This document shows positions 16,315 to 25,449 of a DNA stretch of 64,000 bases, in pieces. A program made the position numbers and the translations under genes. The notes under the pieces were generated by a model. It was given only the letters and a program-made list of their open reading frames with translations. It did no database searches and was not told the DNA's origin. The stretch covers positions 19,129 to 83,128 of the forward strand of contig JBEKDA010000022.1 of assembly GCA_050014595.1 (NCBI GenBank), in the 5' to 3' direction. The stretch is from PALSA-129 sp050014595 (GTDB lineage Bacteria; Acidobacteriota; Terriglobia; Bryobacterales; Bryobacteraceae). Within the stretch, counting starts at the first letter, position 1; each line of letters begins with the position of its first letter.

Positions 16315-17286
16315 ATGCCTCTAAAGCCTTTCGCACCGAATCACGGCGCGGACAAGAAGATATTCTTGCTCAAGCCGCGAGGTTTCTGCGCCGGTGTCGT
16401 GAGAGCCATCGATGTGGTCAAAATCGCGCTGGATCTGTATGGCCCGCCGGTTTATGTCCGGAAAGAAATTGTACACAACAAGCACGTTGTGGACGAGTTG
16501 CGGGATGCGGGGGCGATCTTCGTGGAAGAGCTGGATGAAGTGCCGGTGGGGGCGCGCGCCATTTTCAGCGCCCACGGTGTGGCGCCTGCGGTGCGGCGCG
16601 AGGCCAGGGAACGCAACCTGGATGTGATCGATGCCACCTGCCCGCTGGTGACCAAGGTGCACCTGGAAGCCGTGCGGTTTGCGCGCGACGGGTACAGCAT
16701 CGTGCTGATCGGGCACAAGGATCATGACGAAGTGATCGGCACGCTAGGCGAAGTGCCGGACCGCAGCTACCTGGTGGAAACGGTGGAAGATGTGGACCGG
16801 CTGGAACTGCCCGATCCGCGGCGCGTCCGCTATTTGACCCAGACCACTCTCAGCCTGGACGAGACGCGCGAGATCATGGGCCGCCTGAAAGAGCGGTTCC
16901 CCTTTATCCAGGGGCCGCCGGCGCAGGATATCTGCTACGCCACCGAGAACCGGCAGATGGCCGTGAAGGCCGTTTCGCAGGTTGTCGAGCTGCTGCTGGT
17001 GGTGGGCTCGCAGAACAGCTCGAATTCCAAACGGCTGGTGGAAGTGGGCGACAATTTTGGAGTCCGCTCCCACCTGGTGAACGATCGCACCGACATCGAT
17101 CCGGTCTGGCTGGACGGCGTCAGGAACGTGGCGGTGACCGCCGGCGCTTCGGCGCCCGAGCACCTGGTGCTGGAACTGATCGAGTTTCTGAAAGCGGGCG
17201 GCTATAACCAACTGGAGGAGATCGAGCTGGTGGATGAAGATGTCCGCTTCTCGCTGCCTTCGGAGCTGACGATAACGATTCAATGA
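16315..17286 (+). CDS. ispH: 4-Hydroxy-3-methylbut-2-enyl diphosphate reductase IspH
   Basis: 323 residues. It performs the last step of the MEP pathway, reducing HMBPP to IPP and DMAPP with an iron-sulfur cluster. The three cluster cysteines are Cys25 (PRGFCAGVVRAI), Cys109 (IDATCPLVTKVH) and Cys207 (DICYATENRQ). The substrate-binding histidines and acids appear in VRKEIVHNKHVV, FSAHGVAP and IGHKDHDEVIGT, and VGSQNSSNSKRL and VTAGASAPE are also typical. Its TGA is overlapped by the ATG of the squalene-hopene cyclase gene (ATGA), tying precursor supply to hopanoid synthesis. Confidence 0.97.
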   Translation: MPLKPFAPNHGADKKIFLLKPRGFCAGVVRAIDVVKIALDLYGPPVYVRKEIVHNKHVVDELRDAGAIFVEELDEVPVGARAIFSAHGVAPAVRREARERNLDVIDATCPLVTKVHLEAVRFARDGYSIVLIGHKDHDEVIGTLGEVPDRSYLVETVEDVDRLELPDPRRVRYLTQTTLSLDETREIMGRLKERFPFIQGPPAQDICYATENRQMAVKAVSQVVELLLVVGSQNSSNSKRLVEVGDNFGVRSHLVNDRTDIDPVWLDGVRNVAVTAGASAPEHLVLELIEFLKAGGYNQLEEIELVDEDVRFSLPSELTITIQ

Positions 17287-19214
17287 GCGCGCCGGTACAA
17301 GTCGGGAATACGCTGGAGTTTGCCGCCGAGCACGCGATGCGCCGCGCGGCCCAATACCTGGGCGCCTTGCAGCAGCGCGACGGCCACTGGTGCGCGGAAC
17401 TGACCGCCGATACCACCCTCGAATCCGACTATATCCTGTTCCAACTTTGGCTCTATCCGCCGCAGGACGGCCAGTGGGAGCCTCCCACCCGGCCGCTGAT
17501 CGACAAGGCGGTGCGCGCCATCCTCGACCGCCAACTGCCGGATGGCGGCTTCAATATCTATAGCAAGGGCCCGTCGGAGGTCAGCGCGTCCGTCAAGGCC
17601 TACTTCGCGCTCAAATTGGCGGGAATGGCGGTAGACGACGCGCGCATCGAACGGCTGCGCGATCGCATTCTGGCTCTGGGTGGCATTCAGGCGTCGAACA
17701 GTTACGTCAAGGTCAACCTGAGCCTGTTCGACCTCTATCCGCGGCAGTTCTGCCCCAGCATTCCACCCGAAGTGGTGCTGCTGCCGTTCGACTTTCTGTA
17801 CCAGATGTCCGCCTGGACGCGGGCCATCGTGGTCACGCTCTCGATCGTCGACGCCGCCAACCCGTGCCGGCCGGTTCCGGAGGGGATGAACCTGGACGAG
17901 ATCTGGCTGCCGGGAGCCAGCCCGGCGTGGTCGTTCCAAAAAGACCGGCGCTGGCTGACGTGGCACAATATCTTCCTCACGGCCGACTGGATTCTGAAGT
18001 GGTGGGAACGCCGCGGGTCGAAGAGCATCCGGCAGAGAGCCATCGAGAAAGCCAAGGAGTGGATGATCGAACGGTTGCGCCACTCCGACGGGTTGGGCGC
18101 GATCTATCCTCCGATGATGTACTCGGTGATGGCCTTGGATGTTTTGGGCTACGCCCCCGACGATCCGTTGCGCGTGGAAGCACTGCGCCAGTTCAACAAC
18201 CTGATGGTGGACGATGGCGAGCGGTTCTTCTTCCAGCCGTGCTTCTCGCCGGTTTGGGATACCGGAATTGGCGCGTACGCGCTGGGACAGACCGATTCCC
18301 GGCACCCGGCCTTGCGGCGGGCGGCCGATTGGCTGCTGGCCAAAGAGGTTCGCCGCAAGGGCGACTGGGCCGTCAAGCGTCCCAATACCGAGCCTTCGGG
18401 CTGGGCATTTGAATACAGCAACGAATTCTATCCCGATATCGACGACACCGCCATGGTGACGCTGGCGCTGAGCGAGGCGCAAGCATCGGACGCGGCCGCG
18501 CAGGCGGCCTGCCAAAAACGGGCGCTGGATTGGCTCCTGGCGATGCAATCGAGCGACGGCGGCTGGGCGGCCTTCGATGCCGACAATAATTGGGAATTCC
18601 TGAACAAGGTTCCCTTCGCCGATCACAACGCCATGCTCGATCCCACTTGCCCGGACATTACGGGGCGGGTGCTGGAAGCGCTGGCAGCCCATCACATCGA
18701 CCGCAATCACCGCGCGGTGCGCCGCGGCGTGGAGTGGCTGGTCCGCCATCAGCGGCCCGACGGAAGCTGGTACGGGCGCTGGGGCGTGGCGTACATTTAC
18801 GGCACCTGCTTTGCCTTGCGCGGCCTGGCGGCATCCGGCGAGAGCGATCGCGAAGCCCACGTTCTGCGGGCCGGCGAGTGGCTGCGTTCGGTGCAGAATG
18901 CCGACGGCGGCTGGGGCGAAAGCTGCGCCAGTTACGATAGCGGCCTGTTCGTTCCGGCCGAAAGCACTGCTTCGCAGACCGCCTGGGCGCTGCTGGGACT
19001 GATCGCCGGGGGCGACGAGAACAGCTTAAGCGTGCAGCATGGCATCGAGTACCTGCTGGAAACCCAGCGCGCCGACGGAAGCTGGGACGAGGAACTGGCC
19101 ACCGGCACCGGTTTCCCAAAAGTCTTCTATCTCGACTATCATCTGTACAAAGATTATTTTCCACTCCTCGCGCTGACTTCGTTCGTGAAGGCAAGAGATC
19201 GTTCGAATGGCTGA
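17283..19214 (+). CDS. shc: Squalene-hopene cyclase
   Basis: 643 residues. It cyclises squalene to hopene and diplopterol at the membrane. The catalytic acid motif DIDD is at 385-388 (EFYPDIDDTAMVTL). Multiple QW repeats of the form Q..DG.W are seen (LPDGGF, SSDGGW, RPDGSW, NADGGW, RADGSW), and the C-terminal GFPKVFYLDYHLYKDYFP is standard for bacterial cyclases. Length matches the family (about 630-680). It overlaps ispH by four bases at its start and is followed after 3 bases by hpnH, forming an operon. No signal peptide; a monotopic membrane enzyme. Confidence 0.97.
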   Translation: MSAPVQVGNTLEFAAEHAMRRAAQYLGALQQRDGHWCAELTADTTLESDYILFQLWLYPPQDGQWEPPTRPLIDKAVRAILDRQLPDGGFNIYSKGPSEVSASVKAYFALKLAGMAVDDARIERLRDRILALGGIQASNSYVKVNLSLFDLYPRQFCPSIPPEVVLLPFDFLYQMSAWTRAIVVTLSIVDAANPCRPVPEGMNLDEIWLPGASPAWSFQKDRRWLTWHNIFLTADWILKWWERRGSKSIRQRAIEKAKEWMIERLRHSDGLGAIYPPMMYSVMALDVLGYAPDDPLRVEALRQFNNLMVDDGERFFFQPCFSPVWDTGIGAYALGQTDSRHPALRRAADWLLAKEVRRKGDWAVKRPNTEPSGWAFEYSNEFYPDIDDTAMVTLALSEAQASDAAAQAACQKRALDWLLAMQSSDGGWAAFDADNNWEFLNKVPFADHNAMLDPTCPDITGRVLEALAAHHIDRNHRAVRRGVEWLVRHQRPDGSWYGRWGVAYIYGTCFALRGLAASGESDREAHVLRAGEWLRSVQNADGGWGESCASYDSGLFVPAESTASQTAWALLGLIAGGDENSLSVQHGIEYLLETQRADGSWDEELATGTGFPKVFYLDYHLYKDYFPLLALTSFVKARDRSNG

Positions 19215-19217
19215 ACT

Positions 19218-20324
19218 ATGAAATTCCCGATTGCGATGGTGGCCGGCATGGCCGGGTACATCTTCAAGAACAAGAGGCGGCCGCGGCCGGAGTGGCAGAA
19301 GAACGCCGCTCCCGTGGCGGATTCATCCAATCCTTTCCGCATCCTGCCGGCCAAGACCGGCGAGAGGCGCCAGCCGCACCCCATGATCGGCCGGCGCTTT
19401 CCTATCGTGATGATGCTGGAGCCTCTGCACGCCTGCAATCTGACGTGCACGGGCTGCGGGCGCATTCGGGAATACGAATCGACCATCAGCGAGCGGGTCC
19501 CCCTGGAAGAATGTCTGGCGGCGGTGGACGAGTGCGGAGCGCCCATGGTGTCAATTTGCGGCGGCGAGCCCATGATGTACCCGCAAATCGGCCAACTGGT
19601 GACGGGAATCCTGGAGCGGAACAAGCACATCATTCTCTGCACCAATGGCATGTTCATCCGGAAGCGTCTGCACGAGTTCGCTCCCGACAAGCGCTTCTAC
19701 TTCAACGTCCACCTGGACGGGATGGAAAAGAACCACGACATCGCCGTGGAGCGCGCGGGCGTATTTCGCGACGCCATGGAAGGCATCAAGGCCGCCAAGG
19801 CTGCCGGGTTCCTGGTTTGCACCAACACCACCGTCTATAAAGAGACGGATATGGCGGAGATCGAAGAGCTTTTCGACTACCTGAAGCAGTTCGACGTGGA
19901 TGGCCACCAGATTTCGCCGGCTTATGGATATTCGGCCGTGGACGACCGCGAAATCTTCATGACGCGCGACGACGTGCACGAAAAATTCCGCGATTTCGAT
20001 CGCATCGCCAGGAAATACAATGTGCGGCAAACGCCCGTCTACATGGAGTTTCTGAAAGGCGAGCGCGAACTGCCGTGCACCGCGTGGGGCAATCCCACCT
20101 ACAACATCAAGGGCTGGAAGGGGCCCTGCTATCTGATCACCGACGGCCACTACAAAACCTTCGAGGATCTGATGACGCAGACGCCGTGGGAAAGCTACGG
20201 CCCCGGAAACGATCCACGCTGCGAGCACTGCATGATGCATTGCGGCTTCGAACCTTCGGCGGCGTTCGGAATCAACGCCAAGTTCACCGACAACTTCAAG
20301 ATGTTGTCATGGATGCTGCGCTAG
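19218..20324 (+). CDS. hpnH: Adenosyl-hopene transferase HpnH (radical SAM)
   Basis: 368 residues. HpnH joins the adenosyl radical of SAM to diploptene to make adenosylhopane, the first step of side-chain extension. The radical SAM cluster motif is CNLTCTGC (Cys73, Cys77, Cys80), followed by SICGGEPMMYP and the strands of a partial TIM barrel. The N-terminal MKFPIAMVAGMAGYIFKNK and the C-terminal cysteine set WGNPTYNIKGWKGPCYLITD plus CEHCMMHCGFE are characteristic of this family. It directly follows shc. A repeat-filled gap of 391 bases separates it from hpnA. Confidence 0.96.
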   Translation: MKFPIAMVAGMAGYIFKNKRRPRPEWQKNAAPVADSSNPFRILPAKTGERRQPHPMIGRRFPIVMMLEPLHACNLTCTGCGRIREYESTISERVPLEECLAAVDECGAPMVSICGGEPMMYPQIGQLVTGILERNKHIILCTNGMFIRKRLHEFAPDKRFYFNVHLDGMEKNHDIAVERAGVFRDAMEGIKAAKAAGFLVCTNTTVYKETDMAEIEELFDYLKQFDVDGHQISPAYGYSAVDDREIFMTRDDVHEKFRDFDRIARKYNVRQTPVYMEFLKGERELPCTAWGNPTYNIKGWKGPCYLITDGHYKTFEDLMTQTPWESYGPGNDPRCEHCMMHCGFEPSAAFGINAKFTDNFKMLSWMLR

Positions 20325-20715
20325 AGCGCGTCTCTCACTCACGGTCCGGAAATGTGGCGCACGCACTCATGCGTGCCGTGTCGAGACTGATCTCGACACC
20401 GTCTTGGCGTGCGCGGGAACCGGGCGTCATGGACGCTGCGCCAGCTTCCCTCGTGCTGCCTGCAAGTCGGCGGCGGGCAGGATTGCCCGCCTCACGGAGC
20501 AGCGGAGCCCCGATCCAAAAGGGTGTTCCCGAAGCCCGGAAGGCGAAAGAGAATAGCCCAGGGCGCCAGCCCCGGGTCCGCATAGCAAATTGGCGAGCCC
20601 CGGAACGGGGCGAAGGCTTTTCCCAGCGCTCACGCACTGGGCTATTATGTGACGCCCCTGCGGGGCTGCTGGGGCATGCTTTAGCTTGCCCGGATTCCCA
20701 GAGCGGGCTACCCTC
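20325..20715. repeat. Repeat-filled gap splitting the hopanoid locus
   Basis: No gene is seen in these 391 bases. From left to right: a CTCACTCACGGTC module related to family B (20335), inverted repeats GCACGCACTCATGCGTGCC and GTCGAGACTGATCTCGAC (20371-20398), GGCGGGCAGGATTGCCCGCC (20470-20490) and a family C block with AATAGCCCAGGGCGCCAGCC and AGCCCCGGAACGGGGCGAAG (20552-20615) closed by CCCCTGCGGGG. Several dispersed elements appear to have accumulated here. hpnA may need its own promoter. Confidence 0.65.
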
Positions 20716-21711
20716 ATGAAACCCGCCCTGGTCACCGGCGCTTCCGGCTTCCTCGGATGGCACGTGGCCCGCGTGCTGCTTGAGCGTGGCTACCCGGTTC
20801 GGGCGCTGGTGCGCCCGGGCAGCCGCGTGGATGCGCTGGATGTCGAATCCGTGACCGGCGATCTGCGCGACCCCGCCTCGCTCGCTCGCGCGGTTTCGGG
20901 CTGCGGCCTGGTCTTCCACGTGGCCGCCGACTACCGGCTGTGGGCCAAAGAGCCGGCCGAACTTTACCAATCGAACGTGGATGGCACCCGCAATCTGCTG
21001 GAGGCTTCCCGGCAAGCCGGAGTCGAGCGGGTGGTCTACACCAGCACGGTTGGCTGCATCGGCGTCCCCGACGGCGGCATCGGCAATGAGGACTTGCCGG
21101 TGTCTCTCGCAGAGATGGCGGGCGATTATAAGCGCTCCAAGTTTCTGGCCGAACAGGTGGCGCTGGAATTCGCGCGCGGCGGGTTGCCGGTGGTGATCGT
21201 CAATCCCACGGCGCCGGTGGGCGATCACGACGTCAAACCCACGCCCACCGGCAAGATCGTGGTGGACTTCCTGAACGGCGACATGCCGGCCTTCATCGAT
21301 ACCGGGCTCAACGTGGTGGATGTGCGGGACGTTGCCGAGGGTCACTGGCTGGCGTGCGAACACGGCCGCCCGGGCGAGCGCTATATCCTGGGTTCGGAGA
21401 ACCTGACGCTGGCGCAAATTCTGCAACAACTGGCTCAAATTACGGGCCGCCGGGCGCCCACCACGCGGCTGCCGTACGCGCTGGCCTGGTGCGCCGGGGC
21501 GTGCAGCACGGCCTGGGCCGGGGTCACCGGGACGCCGCCGCGCATTCCCATGGAAGCGGTACGCATGGCCAAGAAGAAAATGTGGGTGACGCACGAAAAG
21601 GCCCGCCGCGAACTGGGCTTCGCGCCCGGGCCCGCCCGGCAGGCGCTCCACCGCGCGGTCGAGTGGTTCCAAGGGGCAGGGAAGCGGCCTGTCCAAACGC
21701 CAGCGGCATGA
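20716..21711 (+). CDS. hpnA: Hopanoid-associated sugar epimerase HpnA
   Basis: 331 residues from ATG 20716. Extended short-chain dehydrogenase fold with TGASGFLGWHVARVLLERGY, the Asp-rich GDLRDPASL, and a catalytic YKRSK (Tyr-x3-Lys) after VYTSTVGCIG. VNPTAPVGDHDVKPTPTGKI and NVVDVRDVAEGHWLACEHGR are diagnostic for HpnA. Its exact role in hopanoid side-chain biosynthesis is not settled as far as I know. It overlaps hpnG by four bases (ATGA). The same frame is open to a TTG at 20686, inside the repeat-rich gap, which I reject as a start. Confidence 0.94.
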   Translation: MKPALVTGASGFLGWHVARVLLERGYPVRALVRPGSRVDALDVESVTGDLRDPASLARAVSGCGLVFHVAADYRLWAKEPAELYQSNVDGTRNLLEASRQAGVERVVYTSTVGCIGVPDGGIGNEDLPVSLAEMAGDYKRSKFLAEQVALEFARGGLPVVIVNPTAPVGDHDVKPTPTGKIVVDFLNGDMPAFIDTGLNVVDVRDVAEGHWLACEHGRPGERYILGSENLTLAQILQQLAQITGRRAPTTRLPYALAWCAGACSTAWAGVTGTPPRIPMEAVRMAKKKMWVTHEKARRELGFAPGPARQALHRAVEWFQGAGKRPVQTPAA

Positions 21712-22403
21712 AGCTTCTCCTGATCGCCTCCGATCGAATGGAATTCCAAGGCCTGCTGCGGCGCTGCGAGCAGGCGCGGCGAGCCGCTTTGTCCGTCGAT
21801 TGGTCGCGCCTGGCGCGCCTGGGAGCCCATGACGTGCTGCTGGCCGCCAACGGAGTGGGCGCCCGGCGAGCCGGCGCCGCGGTGGATGCGGCTTTGGCCA
21901 TTTTTTCCGCCGACTCCGTCGTCAGCCTGGGCTTCTGCGGCGCCCTGGCGCCGGAACTGGCAGTGGCCGATATCGTAGTGGCGACTGGCATTGCAGCCGC
22001 GGACGGCCGCTTCGCCGCGCAACCGCCGGCCGCGGCTCCGGCGCATCGCGCCGGAACGGTCTGCTCGCTCGATCATGTGGCCCGTACCGCCGAAGAAAAG
22101 CGCGGTCTGCGCGCTACGGGCTCGATCGCGGTCGAAATGGAAGCCGCCGGAGTTGCCGCGCGGGCCGCAACGCTCGGCCGCCCATTTTACTGCATAAAGG
22201 CCGTCACCGATCTGGCGGGCGAAAGCATGGCCAACGACTTCAATTCCACACTGCGTCCCGACGGTCACTTCGATACAATGGAGATTCTAAGATCATCATT
22301 GCGCCATCCGTGGGTCCGGCTCCCGGAGCTGTTCCGGTTGCGCAAGCGTTGTCTGCGGGCTTCTAAAGTTCTGGGAGATTTTGTTGCCGATTGCCGATTC
22401 TGA
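21708..22403 (+). CDS. hpnG: Hopanoid-associated phosphorylase HpnG
   Basis: 231 residues. A nucleoside-phosphorylase-fold protein that removes adenine from adenosylhopane to give a phosphoribosyl/ribosyl hopane. The central SLGFCGALAPELAVADIV segment and IAVEMEAAGVAARAATLG with FYCIKAVTDLAGE near the C-terminus match the MTA/SAH-nucleosidase-like core (purine-binding and ribose-binding acids). Its ATG overlaps the hpnA stop (ATGA), and the first zinc dehydrogenase begins within or just after its end, so the unit is tightly coupled. Confidence 0.93.
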   Translation: MKLLLIASDRMEFQGLLRRCEQARRAALSVDWSRLARLGAHDVLLAANGVGARRAGAAVDAALAIFSADSVVSLGFCGALAPELAVADIVVATGIAAADGRFAAQPPAAAPAHRAGTVCSLDHVARTAEEKRGLRATGSIAVEMEAAGVAARAATLGRPFYCIKAVTDLAGESMANDFNSTLRPDGHFDTMEILRSSLRHPWVRLPELFRLRKRCLRASKVLGDFVADCRF

Positions 22404-22425
22404 CGTAAGCGCCATACCGGAAACC

Positions 22426-23478
22426 ATGCACGCGGCAGTGTATCGAGGCCAGAGTGCGGTTCAGGTGGAGGAAGTTCCGACGCCGCGGATCGGCGCGGGC
22501 GAAATCCTCATTTGCGTGGAAGCTTGCGGCATCTGTCATACCGACCTGAAGAAGATCGAGCACAACCTGCTCGAGCCGCCTCGCATCTACGGGCACGAAA
22601 CCGCCGGCACGGTGGCCGCCGTCGGCTGCGGGGTCACCCGTTTCCAGCCGGGCGACCGCGTGGTGGCCTTCCACCATATCCCGTGCCTGGAATGTTTCTA
22701 CTGTAGACGCAACCACTATGCACAGTGCGCCGTTTATAAGAAAGTGGGCATCACAGCGGGCTTCGAACCGGCCGGGGGCGGGTTCGCGCAGTACGTGCGC
22801 GTGATGGATTGGATTGTGGAGCGCGGCGTCGAAGAGATTCCCGACGGCGTCCCCTTCGAGCGCGCCGCGTTGGTGGAGCCGCTCAATACTTGTTTGAAGG
22901 CCGTGGTGGAATGCGACCCGCAGCCCGGCGAGTTCGTGGCCGTTTTGGGGCAAGGGCCCATCGGGCTGATGTTCACGATGCTGGTGAATCGCTCGGGCGC
23001 GCGCATCGCCGCCACCGATACCATCCCCGAGCGGCGGCTTCTGGCGGCGCGGTGTGGCGCGGAATTTGCCTGGGATCCGCGGCGGACCAACGTAGCTGAG
23101 GAAATCAAGCGTCTTAACGAAGGACGCGGCGCGGATCTGGTGATCGTAGCGGTATCCGTTCCCGGGATCGTGGACCAGGCCATGGCCTGCTCGCGGCCGG
23201 GCGCGCGCATCCTGTTGTTCGCCCAGACTTCCGCCACGGAGCGCGTCGAGGTCTCCGGCCCCGACATTTGCGTACTAGAACGTACCCTGTTCGGGTGTTA
23301 TAGTGCTTCTGTGGACTTGCAAAAGGAGTCCGCAAATCTGGTTTTCGGCGGCGAGTTGCCCTTGGAGGAACTGATCTCGCATCGCCTGCCGCTGGCGGAA
23401 ATCCGCTCGGGGATTGATCTGGCGTTGCACCCCGGGCCCAAATCGTTGAAAATAATCGTTCAGCCACAGAGGTGGTGA
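22426..23478 (+). CDS. Zinc-dependent medium-chain dehydrogenase 1 of the hopanoid locus
   Basis: 350 residues from ATG 22426. The catalytic zinc site is visible in EACGICHTDL and IYGHETAGTV, and the structural zinc loop as CLECFYCRRNHYAQC. The Rossmann loop is GQGPIGLMF and the following strand ends in ATDTIPERR, an acidic end that favours NAD(H). The fold is sorbitol/threonine dehydrogenase-like. TTG codons at 22381 and 22384, the latter 6 bases after GGGAG, could add 14-15 residues and overlap hpnG. Placement between hpnG and hpnC suggests action on the hopanoid side chain or a related polyol; that is inference. Confidence 0.82.
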   Translation: MHAAVYRGQSAVQVEEVPTPRIGAGEILICVEACGICHTDLKKIEHNLLEPPRIYGHETAGTVAAVGCGVTRFQPGDRVVAFHHIPCLECFYCRRNHYAQCAVYKKVGITAGFEPAGGGFAQYVRVMDWIVERGVEEIPDGVPFERAALVEPLNTCLKAVVECDPQPGEFVAVLGQGPIGLMFTMLVNRSGARIAATDTIPERRLLAARCGAEFAWDPRRTNVAEEIKRLNEGRGADLVIVAVSVPGIVDQAMACSRPGARILLFAQTSATERVEVSGPDICVLERTLFGCYSASVDLQKESANLVFGGELPLEELISHRLPLAEIRSGIDLALHPGPKSLKIIVQPQRW

Positions 23479-23482
23479 TAGA

Positions 23483-24523
23483 GTGGACAATCACATGATG
23501 GCTGCTGTGCTATACGGCAAGGAACACTTGCAGGTGGAGCCGGTGGCCGTTCCGACAATCGACAGCGGTGACATCCTCGTAAAGGTAAAAGTGGCGCTGA
23601 CGTGCGGTACCGACGTCAAGGTTTTCCGCCGCGGTTATCACGCGCGTATGATCGTGCCGCCCGCCGTGTTCGGGCATGAACTGGCCGGCGATGTTGTCGC
23701 TGTGGGCTCCGATATCACTGGGTTCAGCCTCGGGCAGCGGGTGGTGGCGGCCAATTCCGCGCCCTGCGAAAACTGTTTCTTCTGCCGGCGCGGTTTGCAG
23801 AACCTCTGCGAAGACCTGCTCTTCAACAACGGTGCGTACGCCGAATACATCCGCATTCCGGCGCGTATCGTGGAGCGCAATACCTATCTGATCCCGGCGC
23901 ACGTGGGATATAGCGACGCCGCGCTGGTGGAGCCGCTGGCCTGCGTGCTTCGCGGCCTGGAAGAGACTGCTCCGCAGGCGGGTGATACGGTGGCGGTGAT
24001 CGGCCTCGGGCCGATTGGTCTGATGTTCGTGAAACTCGCCAAACTTTACGGCTGCCGGGTCATCGCGGTGGGACGGCGCAGGCAGCAACTCGAGCGGGCC
24101 CAAGCGCTCGGCGCCGACGAGCTGATCGTGGGCAACGATCATTCGAACCCCGTCGGGACCATCCGCAATTGGACCCACGGCCGCGGCGTGGATATCGCCA
24201 TTGAAGCCGTTGGCAAGCCGCAGACCTGGGAGTGGGCGGCCAACATGGTGCGCCGCGGCGGCACCGTGAATTTCTTCGGCGGCTGCCCCAACGATAGCCG
24301 CGTGCACCTGGATACGGCCCTGCTGCACTATTCCGAAATCACGTGCAAGGCCAGCTTTCACCATACCCCGACGTTCATCCGCAAAGCGCTCGACCTCATC
24401 AGCGCCGGCCACATTACCGCCTCGTTCTTCGTCAATCGCGAGGAGCCGCTGGCCAATCTTCTGGAAGTCATGCGCCACCTGATGAGCCATAACGGCCACC
24501 TGAAGACGGCGATCGTGCCGTAG
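23483..24523 (+). CDS. Zinc-dependent medium-chain dehydrogenase 2 of the hopanoid locus
   Basis: 346 residues from GTG 23483 (ATG 23495 is an alternative four codons in). Zinc-site segments are VALTCGTDVKVF and VFGHELAGDV, the structural zinc loop is CENCFFCRRGLQNLC, and the Rossmann loop is GLGPIGLMF. The strand after the loop ends in AVGRRRQQLERAQ: the lack of an acid and the arginines favour NADP(H), unlike its neighbour, which hints at a reductive role. Only 4 bases separate it from the first dehydrogenase and its TAG shares a base with the GTG of hpnC, so it belongs to the hopanoid operon. Confidence 0.84.
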   Translation: MDNHMMAAVLYGKEHLQVEPVAVPTIDSGDILVKVKVALTCGTDVKVFRRGYHARMIVPPAVFGHELAGDVVAVGSDITGFSLGQRVVAANSAPCENCFFCRRGLQNLCEDLLFNNGAYAEYIRIPARIVERNTYLIPAHVGYSDAALVEPLACVLRGLEETAPQAGDTVAVIGLGPIGLMFVKLAKLYGCRVIAVGRRRQQLERAQALGADELIVGNDHSNPVGTIRNWTHGRGVDIAIEAVGKPQTWEWAANMVRRGGTVNFFGGCPNDSRVHLDTALLHYSEITCKASFHHTPTFIRKALDLISAGHITASFFVNREEPLANLLEVMRHLMSHNGHLKTAIVP

Positions 24524-25449
24524 TGGCGGGGGCGATGCCGCTTCCGCCAGTCGAGTTCGTCCGCTCGCCGGAGGCCTTCGAGCGCATCTACACGCCCGCC
24601 GAAGCCCGCGATTACACGCGCTGGCTGGCCACCCACCACTACGAGAACTTCCCCGTGGTGAGCTTCCTGCTTCCCAAGCGCCTCCACCAGGATTTCTATA
24701 ACGTCTACGCGTACTGCCGCTGGGCGGACGACCTGGGCGATGAAATGGGCGACCGCGCCGAAAGCCTGCGCCTGCTCCACTGGTGGCGCACGGAACTGGA
24801 CGCCATGTACCAGGGCCGCGCCACGCATCCGGTGTTTGTCGCGCTCCTCGACACCGTGCGTAAATACCAGATTCCACGCCAGCCTTTTGCCGACCTGATC
24901 CAGGCTTTCGTGCAGGATCAAACCGTCACGCGCTACCGCAATTGGGACGAAGTCTTTGCCTATTGCCGGTATTCGGCGAATCCGGTGGGCCGCCTGGTGC
25001 TCTACCTGTGCGGCTATTCCGATGAGGAGCGGCAACGGCTTTCCGACGCCACTTGCACGGCTCTGCAGCTCGCCAACTTCTGGCAGGACGTGACGGTGGA
25101 TCTCCGGAAGGGCCGCATCTATATCCCGCTCGACGCGATGGAGCGGCACGGATACACGGTGGAGGAATTGTGCGCGCACCGCTTCACACCGGCGTTTCGG
25201 GAAGTGATGCGCGAACTCGTCGAGAAGGCCCGCGGCTTGTTTCTGGAAGGCGCGCCGCTGGTCCGGCGTCTGGACCGGCGGATGGCTCTCGATATCGACC
25301 TGTTCAACCGCGGCGGCATGCGCGTGCTGCGGAAGATCGAGCGGCAGGGATATGACGTGCTGGCGGCGCGACCCGCCATTTCGAAAGCCGAGCGCGTGCG
25401 CCTGCTGCTGGGATCCCTGGTTCGGGTGGCCTTCAGGCGGGCGGCATGA
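24523..25449 (+). CDS. hpnC: Hydroxysqualene synthase HpnC
   Basis: 308 residues from GTG 24523 (ATG 24535 also possible). A squalene/phytoene synthase-fold protein that converts presqualene diphosphate to hydroxysqualene. The two aspartate-rich motifs are AYCRWADDLGDEMGD and NFWQDVTVDLRKGRIYIP, and the early ENFPVVSFLLPKRLHQDF with its VYAYCR is standard. The order hpnC-hpnD is the conserved one. Its TGA is overlapped by the ATG of hpnD (ATGA). Confidence 0.94.
   Translation: MAGAMPLPPVEFVRSPEAFERIYTPAEARDYTRWLATHHYENFPVVSFLLPKRLHQDFYNVYAYCRWADDLGDEMGDRAESLRLLHWWRTELDAMYQGRATHPVFVALLDTVRKYQIPRQPFADLIQAFVQDQTVTRYRNWDEVFAYCRYSANPVGRLVLYLCGYSDEERQRLSDATCTALQLANFWQDVTVDLRKGRIYIPLDAMERHGYTVEELCAHRFTPAFREVMRELVEKARGLFLEGAPLVRRLDRRMALDIDLFNRGGMRVLRKIERQGYDVLAARPAISKAERVRLLLGSLVRVAFRRAA

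Noticed and set aside
22381..22425. TTG starts at 22381/22384 for the first zinc dehydrogenase
   Set aside because: GGGAG is close, but the typical N-terminus MHAAVYRG begins at ATG 22426; kept as alternatives in the entry.
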